Assembly (NCBI RefSeq): GCF_023845585.1
Contig: NZ_JAMQHS010000008.1
Coordinates: 62,001-126,000 of the forward strand
DNA from: Clostridium sp. CMCC3677
Lineage (GTDB): Bacteria > Bacillota > Clostridia > Clostridiales > Clostridiaceae
Reading direction: 5' to 3'
DNA: 64,000 nucleotides
Position numbers and translations under genes: made by a program. Shown piece after piece: positions 16,734-26,519 of the stretch (positions are counted from its first letter, which is position 1; each line of letters starts with the position of its first letter). Under the pieces are notes generated by a model. It had not been told where the DNA came from. It worked only from the letters and a program-made list of their open reading frames with translations, and did no database searches.

Positions 16734-18468
16734 TGTTTTTAAAAAGATATGGCAATTTGCAGGAAATGAAAAATCTCAAATTAAAAAATCTAATATAGTT
16801 TCTTTCTTTTTTGCGATTTTTGGAGCACTACAAATTAATGCACTTTATTTTATTTTAAAGGCATTAGTTGATAATGATAATCAATATATTAATGCGTGGC
16901 TAGCTTTTGGATTTATGTTACTAAGTGTTGTAGGACAGATAATTACAAGTTATTTTTCAATATTACAAAGAACTCATGCAGGATATTTTATGGTAGCAAA
17001 TGAAAGAATTCATATTGGTAATAAATTAAAAGTTGTACCAATGGGGTATTTTAATAAAAATAGTTTAGGAAATATTACTGGTGTAGCTACTACTGTTTTA
17101 ACAGATGTTGAAAGTTGTGCACCAAGAGTTTTAGTACAAACTTTAGGTGGATTTATAAATGCAATAGTATTTGCTTTATTTGTTTTTTTATTTGATTGGA
17201 GAATAGGACTTATTGTAGTAGGAGGAATTATAGTTTTTCTTTTAAGTACATCTTTATTGGAAAAGAAAACTAGGATTCATTCACCTAAACGTCAAAAGGC
17301 ACAGGAGTATTTAGTTGAGTGTGTATTAGAAACAATTCATGGAATGAGTGTAGTAAAAGCTTTTAATTTAGATAAGAAATTAGATAAGAAGGTAGATAAA
17401 TCGATAGAAGAAAGCTGTAAAAAGAATCTAGGGTTAGAAAAAGCAATAATACCATATTTGCCTTTACAACAACTTTTATTAAAATTATTTAGTATGTTAA
17501 TAATATTATTATCAATTATTTTCTACTTAAATAATTCAATGACGTTAGTTAATTGTTTTATGATGTTAATAGTATCTTTTATTATATTTTCACAATTAGA
17601 ATCAGCAGGTCATGGTACCGCTATTCTTCATTTGACAGAAACATCTATTGATAGAGCAAAAGAAATAGAAAATGTACCTGTAATGTATGAAGGAAGAAGA
17701 TATATTAAACCTAAAAACTATGATATTGAATTTAATAATGTAAGTTTTGCTTATGATAAGCATCTTGTACTTGAAAATGTAAATTTAAAGATAAATGAAA
17801 AAACTATGACTGCTATTATAGGACCATCAGGTTCAGGAAAAACTACTTTATGTAACTTAATAGCTAGATTCTGGGATGTAAATAGTGGGACAGTTTCTAT
17901 TGGTGGAAATAATGTCAGAGATTATTCTCTAGACAGTTTAATGGTTAATATAAGTATGGTATTCCAAAATGTATATCTTTTTGAAGATACCATTGAAAAT
18001 AATATTAAGTTTGGAAAACCTAATGCAACACATGAAGAAGTAGTATATGCAGCTAAAAGAGCTTGCTGTGATGAATTTATATCAGAACTTCCGGAAGGAT
18101 ACAATACATTAATAGGGGAAGGCGGAGCTTCACTTTCAGGGGGTGAAAAACAAAGAATATCTATTGCTAGAGCTATGTTAAAAAATGCACCTATTGTAAT
18201 TTTTGATGAAGCTACTGCTAATGTAGATCCAGAGAATGAATATAGACTTCAAGCTGCTATTGAAGAACTTACTAAGGATAAAACAATAATTATGATAGCA
18301 CATAGATTAAAAACTGTAAGAAATGCAGATCAAATCATTGTTTTAGATAAAGGAAAAATTGTTCAAAAAGGTAAGCATAACAAATTAATTAAACAAAAAG
18401 GTATTTATGCTGACTTTATAAACAGGCGTGAACAATCTGTTGGATGGAAATTGAAGACTAATTTATAA
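16726..18468 (+). CDS. ABC half-transporter, membrane plus ATPase domains (second of pair)
   Basis: Partner of the preceding protein: 580 residues with an N-terminal membrane domain and a C-terminal ATPase (Walker A GPSGSGKTT, signature LSGGEKQR, Walker B IVIFDEATANVDPENE). Both catalytic sites of the pair look intact. The start ATG lies inside the end of the previous gene (8-base overlap), giving translational coupling. The operon ends in a repeat and a cupin remnant rather than a clean terminator. Confidence 0.88.
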   Translation: MINVFKKIWQFAGNEKSQIKKSNIVSFFFAIFGALQINALYFILKALVDNDNQYINAWLAFGFMLLSVVGQIITSYFSILQRTHAGYFMVANERIHIGNKLKVVPMGYFNKNSLGNITGVATTVLTDVESCAPRVLVQTLGGFINAIVFALFVFLFDWRIGLIVVGGIIVFLLSTSLLEKKTRIHSPKRQKAQEYLVECVLETIHGMSVVKAFNLDKKLDKKVDKSIEESCKKNLGLEKAIIPYLPLQQLLLKLFSMLIILLSIIFYLNNSMTLVNCFMMLIVSFIIFSQLESAGHGTAILHLTETSIDRAKEIENVPVMYEGRRYIKPKNYDIEFNNVSFAYDKHLVLENVNLKINEKTMTAIIGPSGSGKTTLCNLIARFWDVNSGTVSIGGNNVRDYSLDSLMVNISMVFQNVYLFEDTIENNIKFGKPNATHEEVVYAAKRACCDEFISELPEGYNTLIGEGGASLSGGEKQRISIARAMLKNAPIVIFDEATANVDPENEYRLQAAIEELTKDKTIIMIAHRLKTVRNADQIIVLDKGKIVQKGKHNKLIKQKGIYADFINRREQSVGWKLKTNL

Positions 18469-18497
18469 ACAGAAAACAATAAATTATTTAATAAAAA

Positions 18498-18532
18498 GCT
18501 CTGTTTTAAATGTGTGTTGGTATATGCAATAG
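18498..18532 (+). repeat. Solo right-type end of the MITE family
   Basis: GCTCTGTTTTAAATGTGTGT followed by TGGTATATGCAATAGG is almost identical to the right terminal repeat of the element at 60036-60252 read on the opposite strand. It runs directly into the cupin remnant. Confidence 0.6.
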
Positions 18533-18672
18533 GTGAAGTTACTATAACAATTGGAGAGAATGAGCCGGTAATTGTTACAGAAGGAAACTTTATAGTTATG
18601 CCTGCTAACATTCCTCATGCATTAGAAGCAACTGAAAAATTTAAAATGATGTTAATAGTAGTAAAGGGTTAG
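18514..18672 (+). pseudogene. Cupin-domain protein remnant (C-terminal half)
   Basis: The frame ending at TAG 18670 encodes about 47 recognisable cupin residues, including GEVTITIGENEPVIV, IVMPANIPHALEA and FKMMLIVVKG, which are the second cupin motif and last strands of small Clostridium cupins. The first half, with the metal-binding HxH motif, is absent; in its place lies a repeat end whose bases run in frame into the cupin part. A GTG at 18514 could start a short product, but there is no ribosome binding site. Read as a broken gene. Confidence 0.7.
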
Positions 18673-18677
18673 TTATA

Positions 18678-18706
18678 AGAATCTTGAGAAATCAAGGTTC
18701 TTTTTT
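18678..18706 (+). terminator. Terminator after cupin remnant
   Basis: AGAATCTTGA pairs with TCAAGGTTCT (one G-U), loop GAAA, six T follow. Confidence 0.85.
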
Positions 18707-18751
18707 ATATTAACAATTAACATAGCATCATTTTTTTTACTGATTGTATAG

Positions 18752-18786
18752 AGCTTAAACATATTAGAGAATGTTTAAGCTTTTTT
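18752..18786 (+). terminator. Second terminator upstream of pbp
   Basis: GCTTAAACAT pairs perfectly with ATGTTTAAGC, followed by six T. Two terminators in tandem isolate the pbp gene. Confidence 0.85.
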
Positions 18787-18887
18787 ATATTTTCTAATTA
18801 ATAGCTTTATTATATAATGTTATTAATTTAATACGTAATTTTGTTTGGATTTTATTTAACATACTAAATATAAAAGGGGAGTTTTTA

Positions 18888-20924
18888 TTGGAGAAAAAAA
18901 TAAAAAGACTATTTATTTTTTCATTAACAATTATAGGAATTCTAGTAGTAGCAGCATTTATATTTGCATCTATGAAAGCAAATAGTATAAATGTAAAACA
19001 AAGTGAAAACTTAGTACAGGAATATTTTCAATTATTAAATGAGAAAAAGTATGATTTAATGTATGATAAGTTATCTGATGAAAGTAAAAATGAAATATCT
19101 AAAGATGAATTCATAGAAAGAAATAAAAATATTTATGAAGGAATAGGAGCCAAAAATATAACAATAGATAGTACAAAAGTGAAAGTAGATGGTAGTGATA
19201 TCTTAGCAACATTTCAATGTAATATGAACACTATTGCAGGAAATCTAAATTTTAATAATACAATGGATATAAATAGAGTTCATGATGAGATTAAAGTAAA
19301 TTGGTCTTCAAATTTAATTTTTCCTGAACTTAATAATGACTACAAAGTTAAAGTTCAAATAACAGAGTCTAGACGAGGCGATATTTTAGATAGAAATAAT
19401 ATTAGACTTGCCACTGATGATGATGTAGCTGAAATAGGAATTGTTATTGAAAAGCTTGGAGAAAATCAAAAAGAAGCCATAAATGAGATAGCAAAGACGT
19501 TAGAAATATCTAGTGAGTACATAGAGAAACAATTAAGTCAGTCATATGTTAAACCAAATATGTTTGTACCAATTAAAGTTGTTTCTTATAGTAATGATAT
19601 AGTTAATAAAGCATCAAAAATTCCAGGTGTAGTCATAAAAGACAAGCCTTCAAGGATTTATCCATTAGAAGCTAAAGCAGCACATTTAATTGGATATATT
19701 CAAAATGTTACAGCAGAAGATTTAGAAAAAAATAGTGATAAGAATTATTCTGATTCATCAGTAATAGGGAAGGCTGGGCTAGAAGCAATATATGAGGATA
19801 GATTAAGAGGCATTGATGGAATAAAAATAAATATAGTTGATAAAAATTCAAATGAGATTAAAGTAATTTATAATAGGGAAATTAAAAATGGAGAGGATAT
19901 AAAATTAACTATAGACAGTAATATTCAAGAAATCGCGTATGACGCTTTAGAAGATAACAAAGGAGCTACAGTAAGTATAAATCCTAATACCGGTGAGGTT
20001 TTAGCTCTTGTAAGTACACCAGCATATAATCCAAATGATTTTGTTCTTGGGCTGTCAACTGAGAAATGGAATGATCTAAATACTAATGAAAGTAAGCCAT
20101 TATACAATAGATTTCAAAGTAATATAACTCCAGGATCAGCATTTAAACCTATTACAGCAGCTATAGGCATAGAAGAAAAAGTACTTGATCCTAATGAGGA
20201 TAAAGGAATAGTAGGACTAAAGTGGCAAAAAGATGACTCATGGGGTGGATATAAGGTAACAAGGGTTCATGCTTATGAATTACCTGCTAATTTAGAGAAT
20301 GCATTAATATTTTCTGATAATATATATTTTGCAAGAGTTGCATTAGATATAGGTGCAGAAAATTTTGAGAAAAAGCTAAAGGAATTTGGAATAGGTGAAA
20401 AAATTCCATTTGAATATGGTGTTTCAGTTTCTCAATTTTCATCGAAAGATGGAATTAACAATGAAATATTACTTGCTGATAGTGGATATGGACAAGGTGA
20501 TATTTTAATGAATCCATTACAACTTTCTATGATGTATACAATGTTTACTAATGAGGGAGATATTTTAAAACCTTATTTAGAATATAAAGAAAGTCCTGAG
20601 AAAAGCATTTGGAAAGATAATGTTATTGCAAATGAAACCGCTAGAATTATATTAAATGATTTAGAAAGTGTAGTAAGTAAATTGAGCGGGACTGCACATG
20701 CACTGGCGGAACAAGGAATTAATATTGCAGCTAAAACAGGTACTGCTGAGATAAAGTTAGCTCAAGATGATAAAACAGGTACTGAGATAGGATGGGTAGT
20801 AGCAACCACAACAAATAAAGATAATAACATTTTAGTAACTACATTTGTAGAAGATGTAAAAGGCAAAGGTGGAAGTGGTTATGTAATTCCAATAGTAAAA
20901 AAAATAATACAAGAAGTGAAATAA
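18888..20924 (+). CDS. Class B penicillin-binding protein with MecA_N domain
   Basis: Membrane-anchored transpeptidase that cross-links peptidoglycan. One N-terminal helix (about residues 7-28) is followed by an NTF2-like MecA_N domain (about 35-145), a dimerisation domain with RRGDILDRNN, and the transpeptidase with SAFK (Ser417), SDN (476-478) and KTGTAE (616-). The architecture is that of B. subtilis PbpC and staphylococcal PBP2a, proteins often associated with low beta-lactam affinity; resistance cannot be inferred from this sequence alone. Length 678. It starts at TTG 18888 behind AAGGGGAG. Confidence 0.92.
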   Translation: MEKKIKRLFIFSLTIIGILVVAAFIFASMKANSINVKQSENLVQEYFQLLNEKKYDLMYDKLSDESKNEISKDEFIERNKNIYEGIGAKNITIDSTKVKVDGSDILATFQCNMNTIAGNLNFNNTMDINRVHDEIKVNWSSNLIFPELNNDYKVKVQITESRRGDILDRNNIRLATDDDVAEIGIVIEKLGENQKEAINEIAKTLEISSEYIEKQLSQSYVKPNMFVPIKVVSYSNDIVNKASKIPGVVIKDKPSRIYPLEAKAAHLIGYIQNVTAEDLEKNSDKNYSDSSVIGKAGLEAIYEDRLRGIDGIKINIVDKNSNEIKVIYNREIKNGEDIKLTIDSNIQEIAYDALEDNKGATVSINPNTGEVLALVSTPAYNPNDFVLGLSTEKWNDLNTNESKPLYNRFQSNITPGSAFKPITAAIGIEEKVLDPNEDKGIVGLKWQKDDSWGGYKVTRVHAYELPANLENALIFSDNIYFARVALDIGAENFEKKLKEFGIGEKIPFEYGVSVSQFSSKDGINNEILLADSGYGQGDILMNPLQLSMMYTMFTNEGDILKPYLEYKESPEKSIWKDNVIANETARIILNDLESVVSKLSGTAHALAEQGINIAAKTGTAEIKLAQDDKTGTEIGWVVATTTNKDNNILVTTFVEDVKGKGGSGYVIPIVKKIIQEVK

Positions 20925-20991
20925 ACAGGAAAGTTTTCATTAAATCCATATTTATCGTGAAAAACCAAATTTTATGTTATACTAATAATAG

Positions 20992-21027
20992 TCATACTGC
21001 ATATAAAAATGTAGTATGATTTTTTTA
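20992..21027 (+). terminator. Terminator after pbp
   Basis: TCATACTGCAT pairs with ATGTAGTATGA (one G-U), followed by seven T. A second hairpin at 21064-21091 (AAGCTGG/CCAGCTT) has its T run on the minus strand. Confidence 0.85.
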
Positions 21028-21189
21028 GTTTGTAGATAATGATTTACTAAACTTTGTAGAAAAAAGCTGGTAGCCAATTGACTTCCAGCTTCTAATGGTA
21101 CCGTTTCTTATTTAGTAAAATATTTATTACTGTTAATTTAAAAAGTGAAAATTAAACTTAAAAATAGAGTAAAAGAATAAGGTAAATAT

Positions 21190-22833
21190 ATGAAACAATT
21201 AAAAAAACAATATATAATTATTATAGTAGCAATAATAGTAGGAATAAACATAGTAGGGACATTGTACTTTTTTAATAAACATGAACAGAACAAAAATTCA
21301 GATGACTTAAATCAATTGATAGAATCTTTTGTTGTAGATGATAATGATAATAAAAAAGAAATTTTAGATATGCAGGAGTTTATAAGTAAAAATCCTAATT
21401 TAGATAGAAGAAACATAGCTAAATTCCATCTCAATTTAACTAAATTATATATATTAGATTTATTTGATTGGGAAAATTTAGATGATGCTATAGATAATTT
21501 TGTAAAAACACAAATAGAATCAGGGTTATCAAAACAGTGGGATATTGCAGCGTGGTCTTATGCTGATATTTCACAGATATACATTGACTTTTATACATAT
21601 GATATAGCTGAATCTTGCTTAGATAGAGCATTAAATTATGCAAGCAGATGTGAAATGGAAGAGTTTTTTTATGAATATTGTTATACAACATTAGCTATGA
21701 TCTATGCAAGAACTAATCGTTCGGAATTAGCAATGGAATATTATAATAAAGCTTTAGAGCATGATAGCGAAAATAAAATAGAATATGAATCTATGGAACA
21801 AAGGCGAAAAATAGTTTTAGCTAGAATTTTATTAAATGAAAAAAAATATGATGAATGTAAGAAGAATTTAAATGAAATTAGAGAATATATACACAGTTAT
21901 GAAACATATCCATCAAGAATACTATGGGTATCAGGAATACTATTTCCTTATCTAGAAATGCAAGCAAAAGTAGGACTTTTAACCCAAGACTATGATGGTC
22001 TTACTCATTATATGGATGAGATATTTACATATGCATTAATATACAATCAAAATAGTATATTATTAAATTTTCTTATTGATATTACTACTATGATTGATGA
22101 AGAAAATAGGTTTGATTTACCTATAGAAATAGAAAAAACTATTTCTAATTACACATTAAAACTAATCAGATTGTATCCTCAAGAATATCAATTAAGAAAT
22201 ATTCAAACTGGAGCTCATATGTATAATTCAAATGAAACTAATATTACACTTTTAATTCAGAAATATAAAATGAATGATTTATATAAGATAATTATTACTG
22301 CATCGTGTATTGTTGTAATAATAATAATAATTTTAGTATGTATGGTTAGATACAATGAAAAATCCAGTGTCATAGATGAATTATCTAAGTCATATAATCG
22401 TAGATATTTTAATAAGGTATATAGAAAAATTCAAAGGGAAAATGTATCCTTTGGAATACTTATGTATGATATTGATTATTTTAAACAGATAAATGATGGT
22501 AATGGACATGAAATTGGAGATAAAGTAATAAAAGAAATTGCTGAAATAATAATGGAATTATTAGATAGTAATTCAACACTTTTTAGATATGGCGGTGATG
22601 AATTTTGTATTATTAGTAAGAAGAAAACTTTAGAACAAATGATTTCACTTGCTGAATCAATTCATATTGTAACGGATCATATGAAATGTGCTGATGGTAA
22701 AGTTGAGATTACATTAAGTATTGGTGGTGCAGCAACAGAAAAGTCAGAAGATATCATGCCTCTTGTAGATAAGAACTTATATGAGGCAAAAAGAATGGGA
22801 AGGAACTGTGTTGTAGTTAAAAATAAAAGGTAA
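21190..22833 (+). CDS. Diguanylate cyclase with extracytoplasmic TPR-like sensor region
   Basis: Makes cyclic di-GMP from GTP. A membrane helix at residues 10-28 and another near 372-393 enclose about 340 mostly helical residues with TPR-like repeats (for example SELAMEYYNKALEHDSEN), which would lie outside the cell. The C-terminal GGDEF domain has RYGGDEFCII with the catalytic motif intact. The RxxD inhibitory site expected just upstream is absent (DSNS instead). No EAL or HD-GYP domain is present. The start ATG has only a weak ribosome binding site. Stands alone between terminators. Confidence 0.9.
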   Translation: MKQLKKQYIIIIVAIIVGINIVGTLYFFNKHEQNKNSDDLNQLIESFVVDDNDNKKEILDMQEFISKNPNLDRRNIAKFHLNLTKLYILDLFDWENLDDAIDNFVKTQIESGLSKQWDIAAWSYADISQIYIDFYTYDIAESCLDRALNYASRCEMEEFFYEYCYTTLAMIYARTNRSELAMEYYNKALEHDSENKIEYESMEQRRKIVLARILLNEKKYDECKKNLNEIREYIHSYETYPSRILWVSGILFPYLEMQAKVGLLTQDYDGLTHYMDEIFTYALIYNQNSILLNFLIDITTMIDEENRFDLPIEIEKTISNYTLKLIRLYPQEYQLRNIQTGAHMYNSNETNITLLIQKYKMNDLYKIIITASCIVVIIIIILVCMVRYNEKSSVIDELSKSYNRRYFNKVYRKIQRENVSFGILMYDIDYFKQINDGNGHEIGDKVIKEIAEIIMELLDSNSTLFRYGGDEFCIISKKKTLEQMISLAESIHIVTDHMKCADGKVEITLSIGGAATEKSEDIMPLVDKNLYEAKRMGRNCVVVKNKR

Positions 22834-22942
22834 TTTTAGTTATAACTACATTAATAGCAAAAGCTTTGAAGTTAACCTTAAAAATACATGAGACATACGT
22901 AATGAGTATTAATAAATAACAAAATATAGGAATAGTGATAAT

Positions 22943-22990
22943 GAGCTAATGGACTTAAGGAATAATATTTCAAATCCATTAGCTCTTTTT
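22943..22990 (+). terminator. Terminator after diguanylate cyclase gene
   Basis: GAGCTAATGGA pairs perfectly with TCCATTAGCTC, followed by five T. Confidence 0.88.
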
Positions 22991-23199
22991 ATTGCACATA
23001 AAATTATATTAACAAAGCATTATACAACAACTTTATTCTATCAATATACTAGAATAAAATGAATACTATAATAAATGCAGGAAAATATATGGTTATACTT
23101 AGAAGTGAAGTAACTATATGGTATAATGGTAAGGTGGTAAAATTGAAAGAAAAGTAAGAAAATTTAAATAAATATTAATAGATATAGGTGGGTTATAAA
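22991..23199 (+). other. Intergenic region with candidate promoter for the sigma-54 activator gene
   Basis: TATAAT at 23122-23127, preceded by an extended -10 TGG and by TTAGAA at 23099-23104 (17-base spacing), could drive the activator gene. A five-codon frame (TTG AAA GAA AAG TAA, starting 23143) lies after a GGTGG; it is probably chance. Nothing else is seen. Confidence 0.4.
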
Positions 23200-24942
23200 A
23201 TGAAAATAACTTTAGTTAATATAAAAGAAATAATAAATAAATATTCTATATTATTATCAAATTTGTTAACAATAGATGTGGAGATAGTTGATGATAAATT
23301 AGTAAGAGTTGCTGCAACAGGAATATATGAAAAAAGAATTGGAGAAAACATAAAAGATCAAGGTTATGTATATAAGAAGGCTTTAGATACAGGAAAAACA
23401 TTAGTTATAGAAAATCCAGGAAAAGATAAATTATGTGATGAATGTAAAAAAAGAGGAAACTGCAATGAATTTATGGAAATATGTGTACCTATTAAATATG
23501 AAGAAACTACATTTGGAGTAATAGGTTTAGTATGTTCTAATGAAGGTCAAAAGGATAAATTGAAAAGCAATTTAGCTATTATGATTAAGTTTTTAGAACA
23601 AATAGCTGAATTTATTTCAATTAAAGTAATAGAACAAAATCAAATATTCGAAAATGAGAACAGTATTAAATTTTTCAAAGAAATAGTAAATTCTATAGAT
23701 GATGGAATTATAACTGTAGATATAAAAAATGAAATTATAACAGCCAATAATAATGCATTAAAGTTATTAAAAGTTAAGCCAAGTATTGTAGGTAAAAAAG
23801 TTACTATAGAAGAAACAGATGAATATACTCCAAAAGGAGGTATTTATAATTTCAATATTGAGAATGAAAAATTTAAAATTATAGGAAAGGTAGTAGAAAA
23901 CTATATCAATAATAAAGATTGTAACAAAATAATTATTTTTAAAGAACTAATTACTATTGAAGAAGAGTTAAAAAATAATAGTATTAACTGTGATTCAATA
24001 ATTGGACAAGCAGATAATATAGTAGAACTTAAAAAGAAAATAAAAAAAGTCTCATATACTGATGCTACAATCTTAATTACAGGAGAAAGTGGCACAGGAA
24101 AAGAGTTAGTAGCTAGAGCAGTACATTCCGAAGGTAATAGAAAAAATATGCCATTTATAGCTATAAACTGTGGAGCTATTCCAGAAAATTTATTAGAAAG
24201 TGAACTTTTTGGATATGTTAAAGGTGCATTTTCAGGAGCAAGTTCTGGGGGAAGAATAGGAAAATTTGAACTTGCTAATAATGGGGTGATTTTTTTAGAT
24301 GAAATAGGTGATATGCCGTTATATCTTCAAGTAAAAATTTTAAGAGTATTACAAGAAAAAACCATTGTAAAAATAGGTTCAAATAAGTTGATAAATTTAA
24401 ATATAAGAGTAATAGCAGCTACAAATAAGAACTTAAAAAAACTAGTTGATGAAGGTAAATTTAGAGCAGATTTATATTATAGATTAAATATAATTCCTAT
24501 TGAAGTTCCAAGCTTAAGGGATAGGGAAGATGATGTTGTATTAATAACTAAAATGTTAGTAGAAAAGTATAATGCAAGATGTAATAAGTATATACATACT
24601 ATAGACAGGGAATTAATTAAAATATTTAAGGATTATAGTTGGCCAGGAAATATAAGAGAATTAGAAAATATAGTAGAATTTATGGTTAGCTTATCAGGTG
24701 AAAATGGGATACTTGAAAAATCTATGTTGCCAACATCATTTGTACAAAGTTATAATGAGGAACTTAAAAATAGAAATGATGAAATATGTATAGATGATGA
24801 CATAATGACATTAAAGGAAATAGAAAAGATATATATTAAAAAAGCTTTAGCAAAGTATGGAAATTCAACGAAAAGTAAAATGAAAGTGGCAAAAAAATTA
24901 GGTATAGGAATAGCTACTCTTTATAGAAAAATAGAAGAATAA
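23200..24942 (+). CDS. Sigma-54-dependent transcriptional activator (probable purine-catabolism regulator)
   Basis: Enhancer-binding protein, 580 residues. The N-terminal GAF-like sensor region (about 1-150) contains a cysteine cluster, LCDECKKRGNCNEFMEICV (C-X2-C-X5-C-X6-C); a PAS-like region follows (about 160-245); the AAA+ domain has GESGTGKE, the sigma-54 contact loop written GAFSGA rather than GAFTGA, and IFLDEIGDMP; a Fis-type helix-turn-helix (IGIATLYRKI) ends the protein. A GTG at 23188 is in frame, but ATG 23200 is correctly spaced from AGGTGG. It lies just upstream of the -24/-12 promoter of ygeY, so control of the purine island is inferred. Confidence 0.88.
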   Translation: MKITLVNIKEIINKYSILLSNLLTIDVEIVDDKLVRVAATGIYEKRIGENIKDQGYVYKKALDTGKTLVIENPGKDKLCDECKKRGNCNEFMEICVPIKYEETTFGVIGLVCSNEGQKDKLKSNLAIMIKFLEQIAEFISIKVIEQNQIFENENSIKFFKEIVNSIDDGIITVDIKNEIITANNNALKLLKVKPSIVGKKVTIEETDEYTPKGGIYNFNIENEKFKIIGKVVENYINNKDCNKIIIFKELITIEEELKNNSINCDSIIGQADNIVELKKKIKKVSYTDATILITGESGTGKELVARAVHSEGNRKNMPFIAINCGAIPENLLESELFGYVKGAFSGASSGGRIGKFELANNGVIFLDEIGDMPLYLQVKILRVLQEKTIVKIGSNKLINLNIRVIAATNKNLKKLVDEGKFRADLYYRLNIIPIEVPSLRDREDDVVLITKMLVEKYNARCNKYIHTIDRELIKIFKDYSWPGNIRELENIVEFMVSLSGENGILEKSMLPTSFVQSYNEELKNRNDEICIDDDIMTLKEIEKIYIKKALAKYGNSTKSKMKVAKKLGIGIATLYRKIEE

Positions 24943-24950
24943 AATACAAA

Positions 24951-24965
24951 TTATCATTATGATAA
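24951..24965. promoter_or_regulatory. Palindrome TTATC-N5-GATAA (possible activator site)
   Basis: TTATCATTATGATAA lies 8 bases after the activator gene and about 265 bases upstream of the ygeY promoter. It shares the half-sites of the palindromes at 25102, 33354 and 40358. Confidence 0.45.
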
Positions 24966-25032
24966 ATTATATTTTATTATGTTAACTTTAGCTAACTAAA
25001 ATAAGCTTAAAATCAGGCATATTACAGAATTT

Positions 25033-25073
25033 AACAGATACAATATATAGGTATATTGGTCTGTTATTTTTTT
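25033..25073 (+). terminator. Terminator after activator gene
   Basis: AACAGA…AATATA pairs with TATATT…TCTGTT around a small internal bulge, followed by A and seven T. Confidence 0.7.
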
Positions 25074-25101
25074 ATGTTCCTTATTATTTTGATAAAAATA
25101 A

Positions 25102-25116
25102 TTATCAAAATGATAA
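25102..25116. promoter_or_regulatory. Upstream activator site for sigma-54 regulator
   Basis: TTATCAAAATGATAA, a palindrome with 5-base half-sites, lies about 115 bases upstream of the -24 box of the ygeY promoter, a normal distance for an enhancer-binding protein. The same core recurs ahead of the other island promoters. Confidence 0.65.
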
Positions 25117-25214
25117 TTACTTACTTTAAAAATAAAATAAGTGATTAAAATAATGCTGTTAAGCAAGGTATAGGGGGGATTTTTCATAAAAAATGAAAAA
25201 AATACTTCTCAGTT

Positions 25215-25232
25215 TTGGCAAGGTAATTGCTA
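25215..25232 (+). promoter_or_regulatory. Sigma-54 (-24/-12) promoter of the ygeY operon
   Basis: TTGGCAAGGTAATTGCTA has the invariant GG (25217-25218) and GC (25229-25230) separated by exactly 10 bases. It lies 86 bases upstream of ygeY. Confidence 0.85.
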
Positions 25233-25318
25233 AAGTAATAGTTAGTGGTGATATATAAATAAAATCATCAAACCAATGATATAAAATAATATTTTCATAA
25301 AAAGGCGGGGGAATAACT

Positions 25319-26518
25319 ATGGATTTTAAAAACATTAAGGTAAGAGCAAAGGCTTATGAAGCAGACATGACAAAGTTTTTAAGGGATTTAATTGCTATCC
25401 CAGGAGAAAGTGCTAATGAAGAGCTAGTGATAAAAAGAATATCACAAGAAATGAAAAAACTTGGTTTTAATAAAGTTGAAATCGATAAAATGGGAAATGT
25501 TTTAGGATATATGGGAACTGGTAAAACTTTAATTGCCTATGATGCACATATTGATACAGTTGGAATAGGTGAGATGAGCAACTGGACATTTGATCCTTAT
25601 AAAGGATATGAAACAGATGAAGAAATAGGTGGACGTGGAGCGTCTGACCAATTAGGAGGAATAGTTTCTGCAACTTATGGAGCTAAAATAATGAAAGATC
25701 TAGATCTTTTATCTGATAAGTACACAGTGTTAGTAACTGGTACAGTACAAGAAGAAGATTGTGATGGATTATGTTGGCAATATATCCACAATGAAGATAA
25801 GGTAAAACCAGAATTTGTTGTAATAACTGAACCAACTAATGGAAATATTTATAGAGGTCAACGTGGTCGTATGGAAATAAGAGTTGAAGTTAAGGGCGTA
25901 TCTTGTCATGGTTCTGCTCCAGAACGTGGAGATAACGCAATTTATAAAATGGCGGATATATTACAAGAGGTTAGAGTATTAAATGATAATTTACACTATG
26001 ATGAATTCTTAGGCAAAGGAACTGTAACCGTTTCAGAAGTGTTCTATAATTCACCATCTCGTTGTGCAGTAGCAGATATGTGTGCAATTTCTTTAGATCG
26101 TAGATTAACTGATGGAGAAACTTTTGAATCAGCATTAGAAGAAGTAAGAAATCTTCCATTTGCTAAAAAATATAATGCAAAAGTAACTATGTATAAATAT
26201 GAAAGACCAAGTTGGACAAATCTTGTATATCCAACAGATTGTTATTTCCCAACTTGGGTAATACCAGAAGATGCACCAGCAACTAAAGCAATGGTTGAAG
26301 CTTATGAAGGCATGTATGGAAAACCACTAGTTGATAAATGGACATTCTCAACTAATGGAGTATCAATAATGGGTAGATATGGAATTCCATGTATAGGATT
26401 TGGACCAGGTAAAGAAGAAGAAGCACATGCTCCAAATGAAAAGACTTGGAAAGCTGATTTAGTAAGATGTGCTGCTGTATATGCTGCAGTACCAACAATC
26501 TATTGTAAAGATAAATAA
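25319..26518 (+). CDS. ygeY: M20-family hydrolase YgeY
   Basis: Zinc-dependent amidohydrolase/peptidase of the M20 family, of the YgeY type linked to selenium-dependent purine catabolism. Metal ligands and the catalytic base are seen as [20 protein letters not shown] and TVQEEDCDG, and [14 protein letters not shown] is the dimer-interface histidine region. In the proposed pathway it removes a carbamoyl or ureido group on the way to 2,3-diaminopropionate; the exact step is from family knowledge, not from this sequence. First gene after the -24/-12 promoter, with a GGCGGGGG ribosome binding site. Length 399. Confidence 0.92.
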   Translation: MDFKNIKVRAKAYEADMTKFLRDLIAIPGESANEELVIKRISQEMKKLGFNKVEIDKMGNVLGYMGTGKTLIAYDAHIDTVGIGEMSNWTFDPYKGYETDEEIGGRGASDQLGGIVSATYGAKIMKDLDLLSDKYTVLVTGTVQEEDCDGLCWQYIHNEDKVKPEFVVITEPTNGNIYRGQRGRMEIRVEVKGVSCHGSAPERGDNAIYKMADILQEVRVLNDNLHYDEFLGKGTVTVSEVFYNSPSRCAVADMCAISLDRRLTDGETFESALEEVRNLPFAKKYNAKVTMYKYERPSWTNLVYPTDCYFPTWVIPEDAPATKAMVEAYEGMYGKPLVDKWTFSTNGVSIMGRYGIPCIGFGPGKEEEAHAPNEKTWKADLVRCAAVYAAVPTIYCKDK

Positions 26519-26519
26519 A

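Noticed and set aside
21064-21091. Hairpin AAGCTGG/CCAGCTT as a second terminator for pbp
   Set aside because: Its T run is on the minus strand, where no gene is present; the hairpin at 20992 is the effective + strand terminator.
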